Shown here in pieces: positions 36,531-45,216 of a stretch of DNA of 64,000 nt; within the stretch, counting starts at the first letter, position 1; the number at the start of each line of letters is the position of its first letter. Both the position numbers and the translations under genes were made by a program. The stretch comes from Pseudomonas palmensis (GTDB lineage: Bacteria; Pseudomonadota; Gammaproteobacteria; Pseudomonadales; Pseudomonadaceae): positions 1 through 64,000 of the forward strand of contig NZ_JAFKEC010000023.1 in assembly GCF_017848315.1 (NCBI RefSeq), read 5' to 3'. The notes beneath the pieces are model-generated. The model saw nothing but the letters and a program-made list of their open reading frames with translations, was not told the origin of the DNA and ran no database searches.

Positions 36531-37480
36531 ACCGCTCCCCCTCCGCCGCCCAACGCGAGGCGGTGCGTGAGGCCGCGCGCTGGTACGCACAACTGTCATC
36601 CGGCACCGTCAGTGCCGAGGATCAGGCCTCGTGGCAACGCTGGCACGACAGCGACCCGCTGCACCGCCAGGCCTGGCAACGCATGCAGGCGGTCAGCCAC
36701 AGCTTTGCCGGGCTGCCGGGGCGTATCGCCGCCTCCACCTTGCTGGGCAGCGGCAACAGCCGCCGCCAGGTGCTGTACGGCCTGGCCATGCTGCTGGGCG
36801 GTGGGGTCCTCGGGACGCTGGGCTGGCGCAGCGACACCCGTCGCCAATGGTACGCCGACTACCGCAGTGGCGTCGGCGAACGCCGTGCCGTGCGCCTGGC
36901 GGATGGCAGCCAGATGCTGCTGGACACCGACAGCGCCGTGGACGTGGATTTCGATATGCAGCAGCGGCGTGTGCTACTGCACCGCGGCCAGGTGCTGATC
37001 ACCACCGCCCGCGACGATGCCGCCCGGCCTTTCAGGGTCGATACCCGCCACGGCAGCGTCCTGGCCCTGGGCACCCGCTTCACCGTCAGCGTCGACGACC
37101 ATGGCAGCGAAGTCGCGGTGCTGGAAAAGGCCGTGGAGGTGTCGGTGCAGCCGATCGAGCGCCTGCGCCTGCATGCCGGTCAGCGGGTGGCGTTCGGCCC
37201 GGCCGGGATCGGCAGCCTGCGCAGCAACGACGCCGCTGTGGCGGCGTGGGAGCAAGGCAGCGTGATCGCGGTCGATACCCCGCTGCAGACCCTGCTGGCG
37301 CAACTCGCGCGCTATCGCCCCGGCGTACTGAACTGTGACCCGGCGGTGGCGCAGATGAAGATTTCCGGCGCGTTCCCCATCACCGATACCGAACTGGCCC
37401 TGACGGCGCTGCAAAGCGCATTCCCGCTGACCGTACAGCGCCGCACGCGCTACTGGGTGACGGTTGTGGCGCGCACCTGA
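36527..37480 (+). CDS. fecR: FecR-type anti-sigma/sigma regulator
   Basis: A 317-aa inner-membrane sigma regulator. The cytoplasmic N-terminal FecR_N/DUF4880 domain is AREAARWYAQLSSGTVSAED, QASWQRWHDSDPLHRQAWQR. One membrane helix at about residues 84-103 (LYGLAMLLGGGVLGTLGW) is followed by the periplasmic FecR domain (RAVRLADGSQMLLDTDSAVD, GSVLALGTRFTV) and a C-terminal STN-like segment that contacts the receptor. Start overlaps the fecI stop. The receptor follows after a 108-base gap containing a Fur-box-like palindrome. Confidence 0.9.
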   Translation: MNRSPSAAQREAVREAARWYAQLSSGTVSAEDQASWQRWHDSDPLHRQAWQRMQAVSHSFAGLPGRIAASTLLGSGNSRRQVLYGLAMLLGGGVLGTLGWRSDTRRQWYADYRSGVGERRAVRLADGSQMLLDTDSAVDVDFDMQQRRVLLHRGQVLITTARDDAARPFRVDTRHGSVLALGTRFTVSVDDHGSEVAVLEKAVEVSVQPIERLRLHAGQRVAFGPAGIGSLRSNDAAVAAWEQGSVIAVDTPLQTLLAQLARYRPGVLNCDPAVAQMKISGAFPITDTELALTALQSAFPLTVQRRTRYWVTVVART

Positions 37481-37498
37481 GCCAGCCGGCACCACGAA

Positions 37499-37513
37499 TG
37501 AAAATAATTTTCA
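37499..37513 (+). promoter_or_regulatory. Fur-box-like palindrome upstream of the second receptor
   Basis: TGAAAAT-A-ATTTTCA is a perfect 7-1-7 palindrome that differs from the Fur 7-1-7 consensus TGATAATnATTATCA only at one symmetric pair of positions. It lies 76 bases before the receptor start, within the promoter that the FecI-type sigma would use. Confidence 0.6.
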
Positions 37514-37588
37514 CTTACTTGCACTTTCATCGACGCTCATCCGGCCTTCCCTCCCACAAGTTCAACTGAGTGTTCTGGGGAAGGAAAC

Positions 37589-40045
37589 ATGAGCGTCATG
37601 CAACGATCACACACCGCACTGGCCCTGGCGGCCCACCTCGCCCTGGGCAGCGTTGCCGCCTGGCCGCTCGCCGGCCTGGCCGCGCATGCGTCCAGCGAGC
37701 AAACCCGTGCCTATGACATCGCGCCCGGCACGCTGACCGAAAGCCTGGGCCGCTTTGCCAGCGCCGCCGGGGTGGTGTTGTCGTTCGATGCCGCGAGCAC
37801 CCAGGGCCGCCGCGCCCCCGCCCTCCAGGGCGACTACAGCGTCGCAGGCGGCTTCGCCACCCTGCTGGCGGGCAGCGGCCTGCAGGTGGCACGCCAGGCC
37901 AATGGCGTGTACCTGCTGATCGCGTCCAACCCCGGCAACGGTTCGCTCGAACTGAGCGCGATCAACGTCAGCGGCCAGACGCTGGGCAGCACCACCGAAG
38001 GTACCGGCTCCTACACCACGGGCACCGTCACCATCGGCAAGAGTGAGCACAAGCTCAAGGACATCCCGCAAAGCGTCACGGTCATGACCCGCCAGCGCAT
38101 GGACGACCAGAACATCACCAACCTGCCTGAGCTGTTCGCCAACGCACCGGGCATGACCTTTGCCAAGAGCCCCGGTACGGGTGGCTTCATCACCTCGCGC
38201 GGGTTCGAGATCGAATCGCTGCAGTACGACGGCGTGCCCATGACCCGCGGCATCTATGCGCTAGGCAGCTACCTCACCGAATCCACGGCCTTCTACGACC
38301 GGGTGGAACTGCTGCGTGGCGGCGCGGCCCTGCTGCAAGGCGCCAACAGCCCGGGCGGCGCGGTGAACCTGGTGCGCAAGCGCGGCCAGGCCAAGCCCAC
38401 CGTGACCCTGACCGCACAGGCCGGAAGCTGGGACCACTACGCTACCCAGGCGGATGTCGGCGGCCCGTTGAATGAGGCGGGCACCGTGCGCGGTCGCGCC
38501 GTGGTCGACTACGACACCCGCGACTCGTTCATCGACCACGTTGGCGGATGGGAGCAGAAGGTCTACGGCGCCCTGGACTTCGACCTGTCGGAAAACACCA
38601 CCCTGGGCGTTGGCATCAGTGATCGCAAGACCCGCTTCACGCCCATGGTCGCCGGCCTGCCACGCTACAGCGACGGACGTGACATCGGCCTGTCCCGCTC
38701 GACGTACACCGGCTCCGACTGGAACCGCGGGCTGACCGAACAACTGGCCCTTTACGTCGACCTGGAGCACCGATTCAACGACCACTGGAAGTTCAAGACA
38801 GCAGCGGTCGCGATCAACGAACGCAACGAAATGACCTATGCCTACATCGTGACACCCACCGGTGTGGCGAACGATGGCAGCGGCGTCGCCAACTGGCGCT
38901 ATGCCACAGACTTCAATTCGCACAGCCGCGGCCTGGACCTGTTCGTGGACGGCGACTTCAGTGGCCTGGGTTTCGATCAGGAAGTCGTGCTCGGGGGCAA
39001 CTACTCGCGCTACACCAGCGACAACACCATGGCCGTAGTACGCAGCGTAGGCGCCAACATCTTCGACCTGAACAACCACCTGCCGTACGAAAACTACGAC
39101 AGCCTGGCGGCGCGCGGCACGCGCACCGACAGCCAGTACAAGATCGTGCAAAAAGGCATTTACGGCACCTGGCGCGTCAAGCTCACCGACCCCCTGACAC
39201 TGATCCTGGGCGGGCGCACCAGCTGGTACTCCTACGAGTACGACTCGCAGATCTACGATCGCAATGCCTTCAGCTACCCCAGCAACAGTGACAAGGCCAA
39301 CAATGGCGTGGTCACGCCCTACGCCGGGCTGGTCTATGCGCTGACGCCCGAGTGGTCGGCCTACGCCAGCTATGCGGACGTGTTCATTCCGCAGAGCGCC
39401 ATCGGGGTGGGCGGCTCCACGATCGAGCCGATTACCGGCAGCAACTATGAAGTCGGCCTCAAGGGCGAGCTCAACGACGGGCGGCTCAACACCTCGCTTG
39501 CCCTGTTCCGTTACGACCACCAGAACCGCGCCGTCACAATGCTCAACACCGAGTCCCAGTGCGGGGGCTCGAACTGCTCCGAGGCATCCGGCAAGGTGCG
39601 CAGCCAGGGGCTGGAGGCTGAAATCAACGGTGAAGTGCTGCCTGGCCTGCAAGCGTCTGCCAGCTATGTCTACAACACCACCAGGTTTATCGAGGACAAC
39701 ACCTACGAAGGCAAGATCTTCTCCACCTGGACCCCCAAGCACACGGTGCGCATCTGGTCCGACTACACATTGCCAGGCGACTTCAACCGCTTCAGCGTCG
39801 GCGGTGGCTTGAACAGCCAGAGCAGCGCCGTCGCCTACGACCGCAAATTCGAGACGCCAGGGTTCACGATCTGGAATGCACGCATCGGCTACAAGGTCAG
39901 CGATGAGATCGGCCTGGCGGTGAACTTCAACAACCTCTTCGACAAGGTCTACTACATTCCGTCCTATACCGCAGTGGCCTCCAACAACTACTACGGCGAC
40001 CCGCGCAACGTCATGTTCACCGTCAAGTACACACCGCAGTTCTGA
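37589..40045 (+). CDS. TonB-dependent transducer receptor with STN signalling domain
   Basis: An 818-aa outer-membrane receptor. After a signal peptide it has an STN (secretin/TonB short N-terminal) domain at about residues 40-105 (YDIAPGTLTESLGRFASAAG, VLSFDAASTQGR), then a plug (LKDIPQSVTVMTRQRMDDQN, VELLRGGAALLQGANSPGGA) and a barrel ending in Phe (MFTVKYTPQF). The STN domain signals through the adjacent FecR to FecI. The barrel resembles ferrichrome/ferripyoverdine-type receptors; ligand unknown. No siderophore biosynthesis gene is near, so uptake of foreign siderophores is likely. Confidence 0.92.
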   Translation: MSVMQRSHTALALAAHLALGSVAAWPLAGLAAHASSEQTRAYDIAPGTLTESLGRFASAAGVVLSFDAASTQGRRAPALQGDYSVAGGFATLLAGSGLQVARQANGVYLLIASNPGNGSLELSAINVSGQTLGSTTEGTGSYTTGTVTIGKSEHKLKDIPQSVTVMTRQRMDDQNITNLPELFANAPGMTFAKSPGTGGFITSRGFEIESLQYDGVPMTRGIYALGSYLTESTAFYDRVELLRGGAALLQGANSPGGAVNLVRKRGQAKPTVTLTAQAGSWDHYATQADVGGPLNEAGTVRGRAVVDYDTRDSFIDHVGGWEQKVYGALDFDLSENTTLGVGISDRKTRFTPMVAGLPRYSDGRDIGLSRSTYTGSDWNRGLTEQLALYVDLEHRFNDHWKFKTAAVAINERNEMTYAYIVTPTGVANDGSGVANWRYATDFNSHSRGLDLFVDGDFSGLGFDQEVVLGGNYSRYTSDNTMAVVRSVGANIFDLNNHLPYENYDSLAARGTRTDSQYKIVQKGIYGTWRVKLTDPLTLILGGRTSWYSYEYDSQIYDRNAFSYPSNSDKANNGVVTPYAGLVYALTPEWSAYASYADVFIPQSAIGVGGSTIEPITGSNYEVGLKGELNDGRLNTSLALFRYDHQNRAVTMLNTESQCGGSNCSEASGKVRSQGLEAEINGEVLPGLQASASYVYNTTRFIEDNTYEGKIFSTWTPKHTVRIWSDYTLPGDFNRFSVGGGLNSQSSAVAYDRKFETPGFTIWNARIGYKVSDEIGLAVNFNNLFDKVYYIPSYTAVASNNYYGDPRNVMFTVKYTPQF

Positions 40046-40054
40046 GCAGGTTTC

Positions 40055-40088
40055 GGGCCCCTGGCATGGGTGTTCATGCCAGGGGCCC
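40055..40088 (+). terminator. Strong hairpin after the second receptor gene
   Basis: GGGCCCCTGGCATG (40055-40068) and CATGCCAGGGGCCC (40075-40088) make a perfect 14-bp stem with a 6-base loop, nine bases after the receptor stop, followed by a pyrimidine-rich stretch (GTCGTCCTTCTT). Probable terminator or attenuator before the PepSY gene. Confidence 0.7.
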
Positions 40089-40125
40089 GTCGTCCTTCTT
40101 GCACTCCCCTGACGACAGCTGAGTC

Positions 40126-41796
40126 ATGTCCAAGAAATCGCGCTCCAAGTTATGGTTCCTGATCCACAGCTGGCTGGCATTGCCGATCTGGTGCTTTGCC
40201 CTGCTCGTCTGCGTCACCGGTACCCTGGCAGTCGTCAGCCAGGAGCTGGTGTGGCTGGCAAAGCCGCAAATGCGTGCCAACCCACCGACGCAAGACGCCC
40301 GCCGGCTCGACTACGACCAGATCCTCGCGGCCATTCATCGCGACCGCCCCGACCTGGACGTGCAGTACATCCTGCGTCCCGACCAGGACTCGTTCGCCCT
40401 GCAGGTCCAGGTGGTACAACCGGACCACAGCACCCGCAACCTCTATGTGAACCCGTACACCGGCAAGATCCAGGGGGTGAGCCCGGCGTTCGACGTGCGC
40501 GGCTTCACCCGTGCGCTGCACGGCTGGTGGCTGGTGCCCTTCGGTAATGGCTATCCCTGGGGCTGGTACCTGGTGTCATTGCTCGCCTTGCCGATGCTGG
40601 CCTCGCTGGTGACCGGGCTGGTGGTCTACAAGCGTTTCTGGAAGGCCTTTTTCAAACCGACCCTGCGCTTGAACCAGGGTGCGCGGATTTTCTGGGGCGA
40701 CTTCCATCGCCTGAGCGGTGTGTGGTCGATCTGGTTCATCGCGATCATTTCGGTCACGGGCCTCTGGTTTCTGATCCAGGCCGTGCTGGCCGACAACCAC
40801 ATCTCCATTTCCAGCCGGCCTGCCATTGGCCTTGTCGCGAGGGAGACGGTGCCCCTGGCCGCACCTGGCGAGCAACCCGCGCGCATCAGCGTGGAACAGG
40901 CCATCGCGAATTTCTCGGCGCAGGTGCCCGGCTTCACCGCGAGCTTCATCAAGCTGCCGGGCAATGCCTATGACACCCTGCAGGTGCGCGGGCGTGGCGC
41001 CTATCCGCTGATGCAGCAGAGCGCGAACCTGAACCCGTACGACGGCAGCGTCATCACCTCCTACACACTGTCGGATCGGCGCGCGCTGGAGTTCGTCACC
41101 GAATCCATGCGCCCGCTGCATACCGGTGACTTTGGTGGGCTGTGGCTGAAGCTGGTGTGGTTTGTCTTCGGCCTGCTACTGAGCGTGATGGTGCTCAGCG
41201 GCCTGCTGATCTGGAGCAAGCGCACGCTGCAGGCCACTGCAGCTGCGCTCAAGCGAGGCAAGGCAATCGAGGTGAGTGGCTCGCCGCTGCGGCGCTACTG
41301 GCTGAAATGGCGGTTTCATCTGAACGTGGTGCTGGTGGTGGTGCCCCTGGTATTTTTGCCCAGGTACTTCGCTGATCAGGCGTTGTTCAAGGGTGAGGCG
41401 GGGCTTGGCGAGCGGGAGATCGGGGAGGTTACGGTCGGGCCGTGGAGCCTGCGCCTGGCGGAGTTTCGCGCCCAGCCGCCGCGCAACGAAGGGCCGGCGG
41501 GGTATATCAAGAGTTTCAGCGCGGCCTTGTGCGAGGCCTGCATCGGCGAAGTGAAAGCGACCTATCTGCGCGTGGGCAAACCCCGCAGCCTGCGCGCGGC
41601 GGGCGGGATCTTCTTTGGTTCGCCGCACAGCATGGGCACCTCGATTCCGATATCCCCGAAGACACCGGTGGATACCCTGCTGTGGGTGACGATGGAGGGC
41701 TGGGACGGCTCGGTGCACCAGGGCTCGATTGCGTTGAGCCAAGCATCGCCCGCTTCGGTGGCGTGGTTGCAGGCGCAGGCGGCAGGGTCTCCGTGA
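40126..41796 (+). CDS. PepSY-associated membrane protein (iron-uptake linked)
   Basis: A 556-aa inner-membrane protein. Transmembrane helices are near the N terminus (IHSWLALPIWCFALLVCVTG), about 150-170 (YLVSLLALPMLASLVTGLVV), about 205-225 (IWFIAIISVTGLWFLIQAVL) and about 345-365 (LVWFVFGLLLSVMVLSGLLI), with PepSY-type periplasmic segments between. The pattern is that of PiuB-like proteins found beside TonB receptors, thought to reduce or release iron from siderophores in the periplasm. It lies 80 bases after the receptor behind a hairpin, so it is probably the last member of the iron locus. Confidence 0.85.
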   Translation: MSKKSRSKLWFLIHSWLALPIWCFALLVCVTGTLAVVSQELVWLAKPQMRANPPTQDARRLDYDQILAAIHRDRPDLDVQYILRPDQDSFALQVQVVQPDHSTRNLYVNPYTGKIQGVSPAFDVRGFTRALHGWWLVPFGNGYPWGWYLVSLLALPMLASLVTGLVVYKRFWKAFFKPTLRLNQGARIFWGDFHRLSGVWSIWFIAIISVTGLWFLIQAVLADNHISISSRPAIGLVARETVPLAAPGEQPARISVEQAIANFSAQVPGFTASFIKLPGNAYDTLQVRGRGAYPLMQQSANLNPYDGSVITSYTLSDRRALEFVTESMRPLHTGDFGGLWLKLVWFVFGLLLSVMVLSGLLIWSKRTLQATAAALKRGKAIEVSGSPLRRYWLKWRFHLNVVLVVVPLVFLPRYFADQALFKGEAGLGEREIGEVTVGPWSLRLAEFRAQPPRNEGPAGYIKSFSAALCEACIGEVKATYLRVGKPRSLRAAGGIFFGSPHSMGTSIPISPKTPVDTLLWVTMEGWDGSVHQGSIALSQASPASVAWLQAQAAGSP

Positions 41797-41892
41797 GTGG
41801 CGGGGGCTCTACAAAACCTCAGCAGATGAGGCGCGTCTATTGGGTTCTCGGGATTTTGTACAGAGCCTAGAGCCCTTCGGCTGGCTCCTTTT

Positions 41893-41950
41893 GGCCGAAA
41901 GCGGTCGTTTGTGAGTGGCAGCTATCGGCCAAAAGCGGTCATACGACGCG
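41893..41950. repeat. Short direct repeat GGCCGAAAGCGGTC
   Basis: GGCCGAAAGCGGTC (41893-41906) recurs as GGCCAAAAGCGGTC (41937-41950), 44 bases apart, with related GGCCGATTGCGG words near 42745. These are intergenic pseudomonad-type short repeats at the edge of an AT-rich patch. Confidence 0.5.
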
Positions 41951-42068
41951 TCTACAAGCGGGGCAATTCAATTGATGAGGTTGATTTTGCCATTAGATAA
42001 ATTTACAACTCTACCGTGCACTGGCTAGAATCAAGTAAACTTAAAAAAACCATGCCCTGGGCGAGCTC

Positions 42069-42701
42069 ATGAAAAGTATCAACATTGCATATATCCTGTT
42101 CGGCTCCGCGCTTTCTTTAAAAGTGATGGCGAGCGGGCTAGACGTCGAGCACACACTAATTGAGCATCGCTGGTACACTTTTGAAGACGTCATAGAAAAG
42201 AGAAAAATATACAACAGGGTGGATATTTCGCGAGGGTACATTGAATACCATTTCGAGGGTGATGAATATAAACCCAAGCAGCCAGAAGAGAAATTGACGC
42301 CCCGACAAAAATTCTATTCCAACCATGGCAGCGTTGGAACATACGCGGCTGCTGATTATGAGACCGCGCTAGACAAGGAGTGCATAGATGTTGTCTCCGG
42401 TTCTTTAGGGTCATTTATAGGCGACTATGAAAACTCCAAAAGGCCTGATAGACAAAAATACAAGCGCACCGTTGTTGGCATAAAATCCTTAATGTACAAA
42501 GGCCCTGAGTATAACTTCAAGAGCCCTTCATCCTGGTCGCCTGCAGTGTTGCCCAAGAACAACAAAAGCCTTCTTTGTGAAATTTATGAAGTCAAGAGCA
42601 AAGAAAGTGATGTGAAATACATTGTTTATGCTGCTTCAGTGGCAACCGCTATGTTTGACGAAATTCATACGGCCCCATTGCCAGGTAACAAGGTCGAGTA
42701 A
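42069..42701 (+). CDS. Orphan secreted protein of low GC content
   Basis: A 210-aa protein with a probable signal peptide (MKSINIAYILFGSALSLKVMASG). It is rich in Lys, Tyr, Glu and Ile and uses AT-rich codons (AAA, ATA, TTT), clearly unlike its neighbours. Two Cys residues (in DKECIDVV and LLCEIYEV) could form a disulfide. No family is recognised. The base composition points to horizontal acquisition. No partner gene is adjacent. Confidence 0.65.
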   Translation: MKSINIAYILFGSALSLKVMASGLDVEHTLIEHRWYTFEDVIEKRKIYNRVDISRGYIEYHFEGDEYKPKQPEEKLTPRQKFYSNHGSVGTYAAADYETALDKECIDVVSGSLGSFIGDYENSKRPDRQKYKRTVVGIKSLMYKGPEYNFKSPSSWSPAVLPKNNKSLLCEIYEVKSKESDVKYIVYAASVATAMFDEIHTAPLPGNKVE

Positions 42702-43118
42702 TTAAAGGTCTTCGCACTCATGCTGCGGCGCCCACTGCTGCGGCATTGGCCGATTGCGGCCCTTCGTGAAGCTACTATGGGTTGTTAGCGGTCTTTCACC
42801 CAAGACCGCATACGGCCAGAATCTCTAGCTGCCGCAACAGACTGCAACGTATTGGTCAGCCTCAAGCGCAGGCCACTCTGCGCGCCTCAAACCTTTGAAA
42901 TTCAAAAGCAAGCCAGATCGTCAAAATGAATGCATCAGCACTCAGACGGTAACGCCTCCTCCTTCCCTCAGCCAGAAACTTGAATCCCCACCCCAACCCC
43001 GTTAACCTTGCTCAGTCGCTGTAAATCCAGCGTCCAGGTTTGGTCACCTGAGATAAATCAAGGCGCACAAAGCGCCGTATCCGAATCAGGGTCGGCTCCA
43101 CTAATCAAGGAGCACCAC
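42702..43118. other. Non-coding accessory stretch
   Basis: No supported gene in 417 bases. It holds a perfect 8-bp hairpin GCGGTCTT (42788-42795) / AAGACCGC (42802-42809), possibly a terminator for the orphan gene, and GGCCGATTGCGG repeat words. Composition is intermediate between the AT-rich orphan gene and the GC-rich core. Confidence 0.5.
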
Positions 43119-43427
43119 ATGACAAAGTTCGTCCCCAATCCCCCGCTGCCCAACACCCCGCGCAAACCCGCCTACACCTCCTTCGGCTGTTGCCACGGCA
43201 ATCACCCGCCCCTGTTTTCCGTGCGCGAAGACATCAAGCTCGAAGAGGCGCTGGTCTACCTGTCGATCATGATCCAGTGTGCAAGGGACACCACAGCACA
43301 AGCCTGCGAACGAGCCGATGAGCAGTTCAAAAGCCTGCTGATGGCCTCGCAACATTCGCTGGAATTGAGCAATGCATTGATCGAGTCGGTGCTTGATGGC
43401 ATGGAGGCCAAAGCGGTCAGTAGTTGA
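43119..43427 (+). CDS. DUF3077/DUF6124-like small protein
   Basis: A 102-aa soluble protein. AAGGAG six bases before ATG 43119 is a clear ribosome site. The plan fits short Pseudomonas proteins of the DUF3077/DUF6124 type: a Pro-rich start (KFVPNPPLPNTP), a middle LFSVREDIKLEEALVYLSIM, and an amphipathic C-terminal helix SLELSNALIESVLDGME. These families are common in Pseudomonas accessory regions and have no known function. Confidence 0.65.
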   Translation: MTKFVPNPPLPNTPRKPAYTSFGCCHGNHPPLFSVREDIKLEEALVYLSIMIQCARDTTAQACERADEQFKSLLMASQHSLELSNALIESVLDGMEAKAVSS

Positions 43428-43553
43428 TGACGCAACACACGGGCCGCAGACGCGGCCTATCGAAATCAAAGAGGTGCGAGCGACCGCGTTCGGCCTTGTC
43501 TCAAATAGTGCCAAGGCCGCCCAAGATGGCCCACCCGCTCATCCCACTCAGTT

Positions 43554-43741
43554 TCAGATGGCAGCCGACTGCCTCAACCTGCGACTCAACCCAGGCGTGT
43601 TACCCGTAACACGCTTGAACGCCCGACTGAACGCTGCCTGAGACGTACCGCAGGCGCACTCGACCCAACCTCGAACGACCCTGGCTGCGACCACGTCGGC
43701 CAATAACTCCATCACGCCAGGCGACGCGGCAGCGAAGAGTC
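43554..43741 (-). pseudogene. AraC-family regulator relic with internal deletion
   Basis: The minus-strand frame ending at 43554 reads VMELLADVVAARVVRGWVEC, typical of the end of a cupin-type AraC sensor domain, then jumps straight to GTSQAAFSRAFKRVTGNTPG, the second HTH of AraC proteins. The linker and first HTH are missing, and so is the N-terminal cupin. It is therefore a collapsed remnant, about 60 residues long, of a regulator of about 300 residues. The rest of the gap between 43428 and 43743 shows nothing else. Confidence 0.5.
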
Positions 43742-43743
43742 GG

Positions 43744-44133
43744 TCAGCGGCCCTGGGGGCTATCTGCAAGCCAGTAATAGTCTGGCCAGTAAGGCCAGAC
43801 ATGGCGGTCGCGATGCACATGCTTGAGCGACAGGGTCTGGCCCGGGTGAAAGTGATCAGCCGGGTACTGACCTGACAACAGCACCGTGCGCGTTGTTGCG
43901 ATCAGCGACTGGCAATAGTCACGCGCGGCTTTGTCGGCCCCCAGCACCTGACTGTGCGCAATTGAAAAGCCGAAGGCCGTCATCGGATGCCCGTCATTTT
44001 TCAGCCGGGTGAAGACAGGGGTCGGCTGCCGATACTCGGCAACGGGAACGATCTTGCCACCCAGTTGGCAGGCGAACTCCTGGGCCAACAGCGGTGGGCA
44101 AACAAGCAGCAGCAGGCACAGTTTGAGCTTCAT
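43744..44133 (-). CDS. Small predicted secreted protein
   Basis: A 129-aa protein starting MKLKLCLLLLVCPPLLAQEF, a good signal peptide, with mature parts QVLGADKAARDYCQSLIATT and a His/Trp/Tyr-rich C terminus (HVHRDRHVWPYWPDYYW). No domain is recognised. The His-rich tail could bind metal, which is only a guess. It follows the outer-membrane channel gene in the same direction after 128 bases. Confidence 0.55.
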   Translation of the reverse strand: MKLKLCLLLLVCPPLLAQEFACQLGGKIVPVAEYRQPTPVFTRLKNDGHPMTAFGFSIAHSQVLGADKAARDYCQSLIATTRTVLLSGQYPADHFHPGQTLSLKHVHRDRHVWPYWPDYYWLADSPQGR

Positions 44134-44261
44134 GTTCACGTCACAGTTCAAGTGTCCGGCCCGGCGCGTGGCGACTGACAGGCCCAAGCCACGCAGTCTA
44201 AGCCCGGCCATGGCGTGTGACCACACCGGGTGCCCCTCACCCGGTGTGCGTCAGGCTCGCC

Positions 44262-45128
44262 TCAGTAGATATACGCCAACCTGAACTGCAGCGAATGGTC
44301 GGTCATCGGCCCCGAGCGCACGTCCACATCCCGCCAGTACTGCCCCATTACCTGCCACTGCTTGCCCAGCATGGTGGTCGCCGACAGGCCGACCGTGCCG
44401 TTGTTGTGGCTGGTTTCCAGGGTCTGCCCGTCCAGCGTCTCGCGCGAGCCCCAGTTGTGCCGGTACGACAGCGCCACCGAGGTGGCCGGGGTGAAGTTGT
44501 AGCGCAGGTGGTTGTGCAGCTGGATCAGCGGGTCACGGTGCGCACCGGTGTCGCGCTGCTCCTGGTAGAACTCGGTCTCGGCGATCACGTCCCACGTCCA
44601 GCGTTCGTTGAAGCCGTGCACATAGCCCACCTGGAAGTCCGCCGCCCAGCGGTTGCCGCTCAGGGCAAAGCCCTGGTTCTTGTCGGCGCCGGTGGGCGCG
44701 GTGACGAACAGCGACCAGCCCAGGTGGCGGTTGCGCTCCATGTCGGCCAGGCTCCACACCGTGGCGCCGAAGGTGATGTCGCCCAGGCCGCTGTTCTTCT
44801 GGCCGGTGGCGCCGATTTCCTGATGGCCGTAGGGGATGATGATCTGCGGGTCCCAGATCAGGCCGGTGTTGAAGAACTCGGTGAAGTGCACCAGACGCAG
44901 CACGCCCACGGTCAGGTCCAGGTCGAGGTTGTCGGCGGCGCGCTTGCCGCCCATGTACGAGCGGTCGATGCGCGGGTTCTGCTGGTACAGCAAGGCCAGG
45001 TCGGTGCCCGGTGGCAGCGCGGCATAGTCGCCGGAGTCGGGGCGTACATCGGCCAGCGCGGGGCTGGCGCACAGGGCAAGGAACAGCGAGCACGGCAATG
45101 CGCCGCCTTTGTGCAAAAGCGCTTTCAT
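44262..45128 (-). CDS. Outer-membrane transporter-like beta-barrel protein
   Basis: A 288-aa protein with a signal peptide (CSLFLALCASPALA) and a barrel-like alternation of aromatic and polar residues ending in Tyr (LQFRLAYIY). It fits the 'transporter / MetA-pathway of phenol degradation' family of small outer-membrane channels often found beside hydrophobic or aromatic catabolic genes. The start at 45128 (MKALLHKGG) is favoured over 45137. It lies 88 bases after the PQQ dehydrogenase in the same direction, and probably lets the alcohol substrate into the periplasm. Confidence 0.75.
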   Translation of the reverse strand: MKALLHKGGALPCSLFLALCASPALADVRPDSGDYAALPPGTDLALLYQQNPRIDRSYMGGKRAADNLDLDLTVGVLRLVHFTEFFNTGLIWDPQIIIPYGHQEIGATGQKNSGLGDITFGATVWSLADMERNRHLGWSLFVTAPTGADKNQGFALSGNRWAADFQVGYVHGFNERWTWDVIAETEFYQEQRDTGAHRDPLIQLHNHLRYNFTPATSVALSYRHNWGSRETLDGQTLETSHNNGTVGLSATTMLGKQWQVMGQYWRDVDVRSGPMTDHSLQFRLAYIY

Positions 45129-45216
45129 GGGGATCACCTGTCTACCGGTTAATTGTTATTGGAACGGGTTGAGGCTGCCCCGCTCGCACGCCTGGCGAGC
45201 GGGGTCGAGGGGTGGC

